Assembly (NCBI GenBank): GCA_903848435.1
Contig: CAINGG010000310.1
Coordinates: 1-5,520 of the forward strand
Direction: 5' to 3'
DNA from: an uncultured Actinomycetes bacterium
GTDB taxonomy: Bacteria > Actinomycetota > Actinomycetes > S36-B12
DNA length: 5,520 nucleotides
In this document: in pieces, positions 1-5,520 of the stretch
Position numbering within the stretch: position 1 is the stretch's first letter
Layout: the number at the start of each line of letters is the position of its first letter
The notes under the pieces: generated by a model
What the model saw: the letters and a program-made list of their open reading frames with translations, nothing else
The model's database searches: none
Told to the model about the DNA's origin: nothing
Program-made: the position numbers and the translations under genes

Positions 1-1
1 C

Positions 2-127
2 GACAAGCCGAAGAAGGCCACCAAGGCTGCGGCCAAGGCCGACGACAAGCCGAAGAAGGCCACCAAGGCTGCGGCCAAGGCCGATGACAAGCCGAAGAAG
101 GCCACCAAGGCCGCAGCCAAGTCCGAC
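2..127 (+). repeat. Three tandem 42-bp in-frame repeats (14-residue Lys/Ala unit)
   Basis: Three head-to-tail 42-bp units at 2-43, 44-85 and 86-127 each encode DKPKKATKAAAKAD or, in the third copy, the same with one Ala-to-Ser change. A decayed fourth unit starts at 128 (DDKAAKAG across the junction). Copies 1 and 2 differ at one base and copy 3 at a few more. All differences but one are synonymous, which supports translation of this region in the RNase E/G frame. The array reaches the window edge, so the total copy number is unknown. The Lys/Ala/Pro composition resembles histone H1-like tails. That suggests a disordered basic segment that could contact RNA, but this is inference. Confidence 0.95.
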
Positions 128-2029
128 GACAAGGCTGCCAAGGCGGGCGCCATTCCCACCCCGCTGGTCCAGGCTCCCGATCCTGCTGCTGCCGAGCCGG
201 TCAAGGGCCGGCGTACGCGCGGCAAGGCCGAGGACGCTGCCGATTCGACACCTGATGCCGGGGATGAAGGTTCCGCCAGCCGCCGCCGTCGCCGCCGGGG
301 CGGTCGAGGTCGCCGCGGCACAGGCGCGGACGGCGCCGATGAGACCACTGAGACCGCTGGCGATGCCGACGGAGACGACGGAGACGACCGCGAGGGCGGC
401 TCCTCGCGCCGCCGCCGCCGTCGCCGGCGCCGTGGCCAGGACACCGGCCCGGAGGCCGACGATCCGGAGCGCACCGTTGTCCGGGTTCGCGAGCCGCGCA
501 CCCGAGGCTCTGACGAGTCGTCGTCACTGAAGGGCTCGGTGCGCCTGGAGGCCAAGCGCCAGCGCCGCCGCGAGGGCAGGGACGCCGGCCGGCGTCGTGC
601 TCCGATCCTGACCGAGGCTGAGTTCCTCGCTCGTCGCGAGTCCGTCGACCGGGTCATGGTCGTCCGCGAGAGCGATGGCCGCACGCAGATCGCCGTACTC
701 GAAGACGGTGTCCTCGTCGAGCACTACGTCGATCGCGGATCGTCGTCCTCCATGGTGGGCAACGTCTACCTCGGGCGCGTGCAAAACGTCCTGCCGTCGA
801 TGGAGGCCGCCTTCGTCGACATCGGGCGGGGCCGCAACGCCGTGCTCTACGCCGGCGAAGTCAACTGGGATGCCGCAGGCCTCGATGGCCAGCCGCGCCG
901 GATCGAGATGGCGCTCAAGTCCGGCGATCCCGTGCTGGTTCAGGTGACCAAGGACCCGCTGGGCCATAAGGGTGCCCGGCTCACGAGCCAGGTGTCCCTG
1001 CCGGGCCGCTACCTCGTTTACGTCCCTGATGGCTCGACCACGGGCATCAGTCGCAAGCTGCCCGACACCGAGCGCAGTCGCCTCAAGGCCATCTTGAAGA
1101 AGGTCGTCCCCGAAGGCGCCGGCGTGATCGTGCGCACGGCCGCCGAGGGCGCCTCCGAGGAGGAGCTGACTCGCGACATCACTCGCCTGCAGGCGCAGTG
1201 GGAGGACATCGAGAAGAAGAAGGCCACGGCGACGCCGCCCGCCCTGCTGAGTTCCGAGCCCGACCTCGCGATCAAGGTCATCCGCGATGTCTTCAACGAG
1301 GACTTCTCCAAGGTCGTCGTCTCGGGCTCGCAGGCGCGCGATGAGGTCAAGGACTACGTCGGTTCGATTGCGCCTGACCTCATGGAGCGCGTGGAGGTCT
1401 GGACGGGCCCGGATGATGTCTTCTCGTCCTATCGGGTGGAGGAGCAGCTCACCAAGGCTCTCGACCGCAAGGTCTGGCTCCCCTCCGGAGGCTCGCTCGT
1501 CATCGATCGCACCGAGGCGATGACCGTCATCGACGTCAACACCGGCAAGTTCACCGGACAAGGCGGCAACCTCGAAGAGACCGTGACGAAGAACAACCTC
1601 GAGGCTGCCGAGGAGATCGTGCGGCAGCTACGCCTGCGTGACGTCGGGGGCATCATCGTCGTCGACTTCATCGACATGGTCCTCGAGAGCAATCGTGATC
1701 TCGTTGTTCGGCGTCTCGTCGAGTGCCTGGGACGCGACCGCACGAAGCATCAGGTGGCAGAGATCACCTCCCTCGGCCTGGTCCAGATGACGCGCAAGCG
1801 CATCGGGCAGGGGCTGATCGAAGCCTTCGCCACCACGTGCGAGTCCTGCGGCGGCCGGGGTCATCACGTCTCGCTGCACCCGGCTCCTACCGAGGCACCA
1901 GCCAGGGCCGGGCGCCGCAAGGGCAAGGGGGTCGACCCCGCTGACGTGGTGGCGGCCAGCCTGGGCCTCGCGGCCGAATCCGATGAGGCCCCCGCCGAAG
2001 GCGACGAGGCCCCATCAGAGGCCTCCTAG
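2..2029 (+). CDS. rne: Ribonuclease E/G family endoribonuclease, 5'-truncated by window edge
   Basis: Endoribonuclease that cuts single-stranded, AU-rich RNA in rRNA processing and mRNA turnover, in the cytoplasm. The frame is open from base 2, giving 675 visible residues; the true start is upstream. Visible residues 1-245 form a low-complexity charged extension: Lys/Ala repeats, then two Arg runs around an acidic linker. The core follows. An S1-like segment lies near residues 250-285 (NVYLGRV, MEAAFVDIG). The DNase I-like catalytic subdomain carries the two expected metal-binding Asp residues, in IDVNTG (codon 1532-1534) and VVDFIDM (codon 1664-1666). The Zn-link CxxC pair is at codons 1838-1840 and 1847-1849 (CESCGGRGH). 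A tail of about 55 residues, Ala/Glu/Asp-rich at its end, finishes at TAG, followed at once by an in-frame TGA. The GTG at 539 is not the start, because the coding frame continues upstream of it. A central catalytic core behind a long disordered N-terminus is typical of actinobacterial RNase E/G. E versus G type cannot be settled from the core alone, so the symbol is conventional. Confidence 0.95.
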   Translation, partial: DKPKKATKAAAKADDKPKKATKAAAKADDKPKKATKAAAKSDDKAAKAGAIPTPLVQAPDPAAAEPVKGRRTRGKAEDAADSTPDAGDEGSASRRRRRRGGRGRRGTGADGADETTETAGDADGDDGDDREGGSSRRRRRRRRRGQDTGPEADDPERTVVRVREPRTRGSDESSSLKGSVRLEAKRQRRREGRDAGRRRAPILTEAEFLARRESVDRVMVVRESDGRTQIAVLEDGVLVEHYVDRGSSSSMVGNVYLGRVQNVLPSMEAAFVDIGRGRNAVLYAGEVNWDAAGLDGQPRRIEMALKSGDPVLVQVTKDPLGHKGARLTSQVSLPGRYLVYVPDGSTTGISRKLPDTERSRLKAILKKVVPEGAGVIVRTAAEGASEEELTRDITRLQAQWEDIEKKKATATPPALLSSEPDLAIKVIRDVFNEDFSKVVVSGSQARDEVKDYVGSIAPDLMERVEVWTGPDDVFSSYRVEEQLTKALDRKVWLPSGGSLVIDRTEAMTVIDVNTGKFTGQGGNLEETVTKNNLEAAEEIVRQLRLRDVGGIIVVDFIDMVLESNRDLVVRRLVECLGRDRTKHQVAEITSLGLVQMTRKRIGQGLIEAFATTCESCGGRGHHVSLHPAPTEAPARAGRRKGKGVDPADVVAASLGLAAESDEAPAEGDEAPSEAS
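281..433 (+). other. Arg-run / acidic / Arg-run low-complexity block within RNase E/G
   Basis: Within the RNase E/G frame, six consecutive Arg codons (281-298) lead into a Gly/Arg stretch (GGRGRRG). A linker rich in Asp, Glu, Gly and Thr follows, then nine consecutive Arg codons (407-433). No fold is expected here. Arg-rich segments flanking acidic ones are common RNA-binding or condensate-forming features of RNase E-type proteins, where they act outside the catalytic core. That role is inferred for this protein. The mixed use of CGC, CGT and CGG in the Arg runs argues against a simple recent triplet expansion. Confidence 0.85.
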
Positions 2030-2039
2030 TGAGGGGCGA

Positions 2040-2070
2040 TTGGCCCGCCGGGCCGAGCGTCCGGTAACCT
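2040..2070 (+). promoter_or_regulatory. Possible promoter for rplU-rpmA
   Basis: TAACCT at 2065-2070 fits the loose actinobacterial -10 pattern TANNNT. TTGGCC at 2040-2045 is a weak -35 candidate with a 19-base spacer, slightly long. Transcription would then begin near 2077 and give a leader of about 48 bases before the rplU start. A promoter here is plausible because ribosomal protein genes usually need stronger expression than an upstream RNase gene. The match is weak, however, and the proposed -35 lies inside a hairpin-forming sequence. Confidence 0.35.
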
Positions 2071-2101
2071 CTCTCTTCGGCCCGAGGCACGTTCCGGGCC
2101 G
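2040..2101 (+). promoter_or_regulatory. GC-rich leader with mutually exclusive hairpins upstream of rplU
   Basis: Two local hairpins can form. One pairs 2040-2046 with 2050-2056 (core GGCCC/GGGCC, one G-U pair, 3-base loop). The other pairs 2078-2084 with 2095-2101 (CGGCCCG/CGGGCCG, 10-base loop). Alternatively, the right arm of the first and the left arm of the second pair perfectly over 8 bp (2049-2056 CGGGCCGA with 2077-2084 TCGGCCCG), which excludes both. No U-tract follows either hairpin, so neither is a canonical Rho-independent terminator. The layout resembles an attenuator or a ribosomal-protein leader, but GC-rich DNA forms such pairings readily, so a function is only inferred. Confidence 0.4.
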
Positions 2102-2112
2102 CACGAGCCCCC

Positions 2113-2119
2113 GAAGGAG
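2113..2119 (+). promoter_or_regulatory. Ribosome binding site of rplU
   Basis: GAAGGAG ends five bases before the GTG at 2125. It is a strong Shine-Dalgarno match and fixes the unusual GTG as the rplU start. The protein made from it begins MYAIV, the standard L21 N-terminus. Confidence 0.85.
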
Positions 2120-2124
2120 TTCAC

Positions 2125-2439
2125 GTGTACGCGATCGTCCGCGCAGGCGGCCGGCAGGAGAAGGTCGCTGTCGGCGATGTCGTCGTGCTTGACCGCGTCT
2201 CCGCCGAGCCCGGTGACTCCGTGCGACTTCCCGCCGTCCTCGTCGTCGACGACGGCGCCGTGACCGCCGACCCCGCCAAGCTGGCCAAGGTCAACGTCAC
2301 CGCGGAGGTCGTGGCCCACGAGCGCGGCCCCAAGATCCGCATCCTTCGCTACAAGAACAAGACCGGCTACCGGCGTCGCCAGGGCCACCGCCAGGACCTC
2401 ACCCGTGTCAAGGTGACCGCCATCGAGACGAAGGCCTGA
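2125..2439 (+). CDS. rplU: 50S ribosomal protein L21 (bL21)
   Basis: Structural protein of the large ribosomal subunit that binds 23S rRNA. It has 104 residues, the usual family length. The N-terminus (MYAIVRAGGRQEKVAVGDVV) and the basic C-terminal signature (YKNKTGYRRRQGHRQ, about residues 76-90) are characteristic of L21. The start is GTG, supported by a strong Shine-Dalgarno sequence and by alignment with the conserved family start. It is followed after only two bases by rpmA, the near-universal L21-L27 pair, so the two are almost certainly co-transcribed. A leader with alternative hairpins lies upstream and could mediate control. Nothing is missing or unusual in the protein. Confidence 0.98.
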   Translation: MYAIVRAGGRQEKVAVGDVVVLDRVSAEPGDSVRLPAVLVVDDGAVTADPAKLAKVNVTAEVVAHERGPKIRILRYKNKTGYRRRQGHRQDLTRVKVTAIETKA

Positions 2440-2441
2440 TC

Positions 2442-2693
2442 ATGGCTCATAAAAAGGGCGCTTCCAGCTCCAAGAACGGCCGCGACTCCAACTCCCAGCG
2501 CCTGGGTGTCAAGCGGTTCGGCGGCCAGGTGGTCAACGCTGGCGAGATCATCGTGCGTCAGCGCGGCACCCACTTCCATCCGGGCAACAACGTCGGGCGC
2601 GGCGGCGACGACACCCTCTTCGCGCTCAGTGCGGGTCGCGTGGAGTTCGGCACCTTCCGCGGGCGCCGCGTCGTCAACGTCGTCGAGGCCTGA
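2442..2693 (+). CDS. rpmA: 50S ribosomal protein L27 (bL27)
   Basis: Large-subunit ribosomal protein whose N-terminal tail reaches toward the peptidyl transferase centre. It has 83 residues, within the normal range. It starts directly with MAHKKGASSSKNGRDS, followed by the conserved RLGVKRFGGQ and the segment RQRGTHFHPGNNVGRGGDDTLFAL. There is no N-terminal extension before the mature tail, so the Prp-type cleavage known from Firmicutes L27 is not expected. Its Shine-Dalgarno sequence (GAAGG, 2430-2434) lies inside the end of rplU, and the two-base gap suggests translational coupling. A perfect hairpin follows the stop codon. Confidence 0.98.
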   Translation: MAHKKGASSSKNGRDSNSQRLGVKRFGGQVVNAGEIIVRQRGTHFHPGNNVGRGGDDTLFALSAGRVEFGTFRGRRVVNVVEA

Positions 2694-2697
2694 TCCC

Positions 2698-2715
2698 GGC
2701 GGTCGCCTGACCGCC
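2698..2715 (+). promoter_or_regulatory. Perfect 7-bp hairpin between rpmA and obg
   Basis: GGCGGTC (2698-2704) and GACCGCC (2709-2715) form an uninterrupted 7-bp stem with the 4-base loop GCCT, starting five bases after the rpmA stop. No U-run follows, so a canonical Rho-independent terminator is not supported. It could be a weak U-less terminator, or an RNA-stability or processing element that sets ribosomal protein expression above obg. The structure is seen directly; its role is inferred. Confidence 0.5.
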
Positions 2716-2722
2716 AGTGCAC

Positions 2723-2727
2723 AGGGG
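2723..2727 (+). promoter_or_regulatory. Ribosome binding site deciding the obg start
   Basis: AGGGG ends seven bases before the GTG at 2735. The alternative in-frame GTG at 2717 has a hairpin, not a Shine-Dalgarno sequence, just upstream, and would add six residues absent from the family's usual N-terminus. This favours 2735. Confidence 0.75.
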
Positions 2728-2734
2728 TGCCCTC

Positions 2735-4108
2735 GTGACCTCCTTCGTTGATCGCGTCACCCTCTACGCCGCCGCCGGTGATGGTGGCAACGGCTGCGCG
2801 TCCGTGCGCCGCGAGAAGTTCAAGCCGCTCGCCGGCCCTGATGGGGGCAATGGCGGCCGCGGTGGAGACATCACCCTCGTCGTCGACCCCAGCGTGACGA
2901 CGCTGCTGCCCTTCCACCATCGCCCCCACCACAAGGCACCCCATGGCCGTCCGGGCCAGGGCTCCAACCGTCACGGGGCCGACGGCGACGACGTGATCCT
3001 GCCTGTGCCCGATGGCACGGTGGTCACCGATGCTTCTGGCGAGGTGCTTGCCGATCTCACCGGGCCCGGGGTCTCCTACGTCATCGCGCGCGGTGGCCGA
3101 GGCGGGCTGGGCAATGCGGCCCTGGCATCACCGCGCCGGCGCGCACCGGGCTTCGCGCTCCTGGGCGAGCCGGGGGAGCAGCGCGATGTCGTCCTGGAAT
3201 TGAAGTCCGTCGCCGACGTGGCGCTCGTGGGATACCCGAGTGCGGGCAAGTCCAGCCTGGTCGCGGCGCTGTCGGAGGCCAAGCCCAAGATCGCGGACTA
3301 TCCCTTCACCACTCTCGTGCCCAACCTGGGCGTCGTCACGGCCGGCGACACCACCTACACCGTCGCCGACGTACCCGGACTCATCCCCGGAGCCAGTGAA
3401 GGGCGTGGGCTCGGGCTGGAATTCCTGCGGCACGTCGAGCGGTGCTCGGTGCTCGTGCATGTCATCGACTGCGCCTCGCTGGAGTCCCAGCGAGAACCCC
3501 TTGCAGATCTCGACGTGATCGAGGCCGAACTTGCGGCGTACGGCGGCCTCGACGACAGGCCACGCCTCGTCGCGCTCAACAAGGTCGACCTGCCCGATGG
3601 CCGGGTGGTCGCCGACATGGTGCGCCCCGAACTCGAGGCGCGTGGCATCCCGGCCTTCGAGGTCTCCGCGGTCACCCACGAGGGCCTGCGCGAGCTCTCC
3701 TTCGCCATGGCCGCGCGCGTCCGCGAGCACCGGGAGGCCACGGCCGTCGTCGTGACTCCGCGCATCGTGCTGAGTCCCAAGGCCGTCGACGATGCCGGCT
3801 TCGAGGTGCGCGCCGACACCGACCCGGCCAACGGCGAGCCGATCTTCCGCGTCCTGGGCACCCGCCCGGAGCGATGGGTGCGCCAGACCGACTTTGCCAA
3901 CGACGAAGCGGTCGGCTACCTCGCCGATCGACTCGCCCGGCTCGGCGTGGAAGACGCGTTGCTCAAGTCGGGCGCATCCCCGGGTAGCACCGTGGTCATC
4001 GGCCCCGGCGATGATGCCGTCGTGTTCGACTGGGAGCCGACCATCGGCGCTGGTGACGCTGCCACGCGGGGCCCGCGCGGCACGGATCGGCGATTGGACG
4101 GCTCATGA
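2735..4108 (+). CDS. obgE: GTPase Obg (ObgE/CgtA)
   Basis: Essential P-loop GTPase that binds the 50S subunit late in assembly and links ribosome maturation to growth and stress. It has 457 residues from the GTG at 2735, where it begins TSFVDRVTLYAAAGDGGNG after Met, matching the family N-terminus. Domains in order are the Gly-rich Obg fold (about 1-158, with GPDGGNGGRGGD and ARGGRGGLGN), the G domain (about 160-335) and the C-terminal OCT domain (about 350-435). All G motifs are intact: G1 GYPSAGKS (166-173), switch segment YPFTTLVPNLG, G3 DVPG (212-215), G4 NKVD (282-285) and G5 SAV (311-313). A short polar tail follows. The presence of the OCT domain is usual in Actinomycetota and Firmicutes. 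It sits downstream of rplU-rpmA, the classic arrangement, and its stop overlaps the proB start by four bases. No residue expected for GTP binding is missing. Confidence 0.97.
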   Translation: MTSFVDRVTLYAAAGDGGNGCASVRREKFKPLAGPDGGNGGRGGDITLVVDPSVTTLLPFHHRPHHKAPHGRPGQGSNRHGADGDDVILPVPDGTVVTDASGEVLADLTGPGVSYVIARGGRGGLGNAALASPRRRAPGFALLGEPGEQRDVVLELKSVADVALVGYPSAGKSSLVAALSEAKPKIADYPFTTLVPNLGVVTAGDTTYTVADVPGLIPGASEGRGLGLEFLRHVERCSVLVHVIDCASLESQREPLADLDVIEAELAAYGGLDDRPRLVALNKVDLPDGRVVADMVRPELEARGIPAFEVSAVTHEGLRELSFAMAARVREHREATAVVVTPRIVLSPKAVDDAGFEVRADTDPANGEPIFRVLGTRPERWVRQTDFANDEAVGYLADRLARLGVEDALLKSGASPGSTVVIGPGDDAVVFDWEPTIGAGDAATRGPRGTDRRLDGS

Positions 4109-5250
4109 GCCCGCAGTCGACCCGCGCCGCGGTCGCCAAGGCCGCACGCATCGTGGTCAAGGTCGGATCATCGTCGCTGGCCCTTCCGGGCGGCGGTGTT
4201 GACACGGCCCGCGTGCGGGAGCTGGTCCACGTGCTGTCGGAGCGCGCTGCCGCGGGCTCGCAGGTGCTCCTCGTCTCCAGCGGTGCTATCGCGACGGGAT
4301 TTCCCCGCCTCGGCCTGTCCCGACGCCCCCGCGACCTGGCCACTCAGCAGGCGGCGGCCAGCGTCGGCCAGGGGCTCCTGCTCTCGGAGTGGTCCTCCGC
4401 GTTCGCAGACCGCGGCATCACCGTCGGACAGGTGCTGCTGACGGCTGACGACATGACCCGGCGCACGCACTATCGCAACGCCCAGCGCACCCTGGAGAAG
4501 CTCCTGGAGATGCGCGTCGTACCCATCGTCAACGAGAACGACACCGTTGCCACCGACGAGATCAAGCTCGGCGACAACGATCGCCTGGCTGCGCTCGTCG
4601 CGCACCTGGTGCATGCCGACGCACTCGTGCTGCTGTCGGATGTCGACGGTCTCTACGACGGCCCGCCCAGCAAGGGCGGCTCACAGCTCATCTCCTCCGT
4701 GGCCGACCCTGCCGACCTATCCGGCGTTGCTGTGGGCGGCATCGGCGAGGCCGGCGTCGGCCTGGGCGGCATGGCGACCAAGGTCGAGGCGGCGCGCATC
4801 GCTACGGCGGCCGGCGTCCCCGTGGTCCTGGCGCGCGCCTCTGCGGCCGCCGATGCGCTTGCTGGCCGCGAGGTGGGCACCGTCTTTCTCCCGACGGGGC
4901 GGCGCACTCCCACCCGTCTCCTCTGGCTCACGCACGCCAGCACGCCGCAAGGGCGGCTCTACCTGGATGACGGCGCGGTGAACGCGGTGACCAAGGGGCG
5001 CAAGTCCCTGCTGCCCGCGGGTGTGACGAGAGTGGAAGGTGACTTCTCCGCGGGCGATCCGGTGGATCTTCTGGACCAAAACGGCCACGCGGTGGCCCGC
5101 GGTCTGGTCAACTTCGATGCGTCGGAGCTACCCGGGCTCATTGGCCGGTCGACGCGAGACCTAGCTCGCGAGCGAGGTCCCGCATACGAGCGGGAGGTCA
5201 TCCACCGCGATGACCTGGTGATCCTCGACGGGAGTCCGACCAGGCCATAG
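4105..5250 (+). CDS. proB: Glutamate 5-kinase (gamma-glutamyl kinase)
   Basis: Phosphorylates L-glutamate with ATP to gamma-glutamyl phosphate, the first and usually proline-inhibited step of proline synthesis; ProA then reduces the product. It has 381 residues, slightly longer than the E. coli enzyme. The amino acid kinase domain (about 1-265) shows the N-terminal lysine motif VVKVGSSS (Lys19), SSGAIATG (from 58), NENDTV (143-148), GDNDR (156-160), LLSDVDGLY (176-184) and GGMATK (221-226). A C-terminal PUA domain follows (about 283-377), as in full-length ProB. The ATG lies in an ATGA overlap with the obg stop and has no strong Shine-Dalgarno sequence of its own, so translation is probably coupled to obg. 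proA is not within the window. Confidence 0.97.
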   Translation: MSPQSTRAAVAKAARIVVKVGSSSLALPGGGVDTARVRELVHVLSERAAAGSQVLLVSSGAIATGFPRLGLSRRPRDLATQQAAASVGQGLLLSEWSSAFADRGITVGQVLLTADDMTRRTHYRNAQRTLEKLLEMRVVPIVNENDTVATDEIKLGDNDRLAALVAHLVHADALVLLSDVDGLYDGPPSKGGSQLISSVADPADLSGVAVGGIGEAGVGLGGMATKVEAARIATAAGVPVVLARASAAADALAGREVGTVFLPTGRRTPTRLLWLTHASTPQGRLYLDDGAVNAVTKGRKSLLPAGVTRVEGDFSAGDPVDLLDQNGHAVARGLVNFDASELPGLIGRSTRDLARERGPAYEREVIHRDDLVILDGSPTRP

Positions 5251-5260
5251 GCCTGTTCTC

Positions 5261-5270
5261 GGGAGGGAGG
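5261..5270 (+). promoter_or_regulatory. Strong ribosome binding site after proB
   Basis: The purine-rich run GGGAGGGAGG lies in the 25-base gap after proB, ending five bases before the GTG at 5276. It is the main evidence, beyond the open frame, that a gene starts there. No terminator is visible in the gap, so this gene is probably read from the obg-proB transcript. Confidence 0.7.
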
Positions 5271-5275
5271 CGCGC

Positions 5276-5520
5276 GTGGAGCCTCCGACTGCGCCGGACG
5301 ATCGCTCGCTGTGGTTTGTCACCGTCACCCTGGCCGGTGCATCGGTGCCCGCGCGCGACATTCGCGAAGCTCTCGAGCGGCTCTCGCACGAGCACCCCTT
5401 CCTACTCTCCGGCCGCTACGCCGCCGATCGCGCAGAGATCCGCTACTGGGAGGAGGCACCGGACGCCACGTGCGCCGCCGATCTCGCGCTGCGACTGTGG
5501 GACGAGCATCGCGATTCGGC
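5276..5520 (+). CDS. Uncharacterised small protein, 3'-truncated by window edge
   Basis: An open frame runs from GTG at 5276 to the window end without a stop: 81 complete codons plus two bases. The start is supported by a strong Shine-Dalgarno sequence. The protein begins MEPPTAPDDRSLWFVTVTLAG and includes ALERLSHEHPFLLSGRYAAD and EIRYWEEAPD. It looks like a soluble alpha/beta protein: a likely beta strand (WFVTVTLAG), a helix (ARDIREALERLSHEHPF), a strand (AEIRYWEE) and a helix (AADLALRLWDEHRD). There is no signal peptide or membrane segment. I do not recognise a named family, though the text feels like a conserved actinobacterial hypothetical protein; that is an impression from memory. Base composition matches its neighbours, so transfer is not indicated. 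Its position after proB suggests co-expression but does not establish a role in proline synthesis. Confidence 0.75.
   Translation, partial: MEPPTAPDDRSLWFVTVTLAGASVPARDIREALERLSHEHPFLLSGRYAADRAEIRYWEEAPDATCAADLALRLWDEHRDS

Noticed and set aside
2..148. CRISPR array or intergenic repeat
   Set aside because: The repeats are contiguous without unique spacers, and they are in frame within a coding region.
84..530. Plus-strand open frame of 148 codons rich in Arg, Pro and Ala
   Set aside because: It is an out-of-frame reading of the RNase E/G extension. The repeat variation is synonymous in the RNase frame, not in this one.
524..1561. Long open frame (345 codons) on the minus strand
   Set aside because: It lies wholly opposite the conserved RNase E/G core. 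Long antisense frames are expected in high-GC DNA, and the peptide shows no recognisable domain.
2040..2056. Rho-independent terminator for the RNase E/G gene
   Set aside because: The stem is strong and GC-rich, but no U-run follows it; it also overlaps the possible rplU promoter. It was kept only as part of a possible leader structure.
2717..2734. GTG at 2717 as an earlier obg start
   Set aside because: It adds MHRGAL, which is foreign to the family N-terminus. A hairpin sits just upstream instead of a Shine-Dalgarno sequence, while the GTG at 2735 has AGGGG at good spacing.
3128..3730. Minus-strand open frame of 200 codons opposite obg
   Set aside because: It is a mirror of the Obg G domain, with no Shine-Dalgarno sequence and no protein motifs of its own.
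5251..5275. Terminator or promoter between proB and the next gene
   Set aside because: The gap is only 25 bases. It holds a Shine-Dalgarno sequence and shows no convincing stem or -10/-35 pair.

Overview
This window is a stretch of core housekeeping chromosome from a high-GC Gram-positive bacterium (Actinomycetota). The evidence is the strong G/C preference at third codon positions, the use of GTG starts, and a gene order familiar from that phylum: RNase E/G, then rplU (L21), rpmA (L27), obg and proB. The sequence alone does not fix the genus or order. All genes recognised are on the + strand, and the window is almost entirely coding.

Layout. Positions 2-2029 hold an RNase E/G gene whose start lies upstream of the window. 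Its visible N-terminal part is a long, low-complexity, charge-blocked extension that begins inside a 42-bp tandem repeat. The catalytic core follows and is intact. A 95-bp gap (2030-2124) is the longest non-coding stretch. It contains a possible promoter and two GC-rich hairpins that can instead re-pair with each other. Then come rplU (2125-2439), rpmA (2442-2693), a 41-bp gap with a perfect 7-bp hairpin, obg (2735-4108), proB (4105-5250, overlapping obg by 4 bases), a 25-bp gap with a strong Shine-Dalgarno sequence, and the start of an uncharacterised small-protein gene (5276 to the window end).

How the genes fit together. RNase E/G processes and degrades RNA. L21 and L27 are large-subunit ribosomal proteins. 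Obg is a GTPase acting in late 50S assembly and stress or growth control. This is therefore a ribosome and RNA-maintenance cluster. proB, the first step of proline synthesis, appears translationally coupled to obg, and the small unknown gene probably belongs to the same transcript.

There is no sign of mobile elements, CRISPR arrays, tRNA or rRNA genes, or a defence or biosynthetic island. The points worth a second look are modest: the repeat-bearing, charge-patterned RNase E/G extension, the alternative RNA pairings before rplU, the hairpin between rpmA and obg, and the small unknown protein after proB. I do not see a convincing undescribed multi-gene system here.
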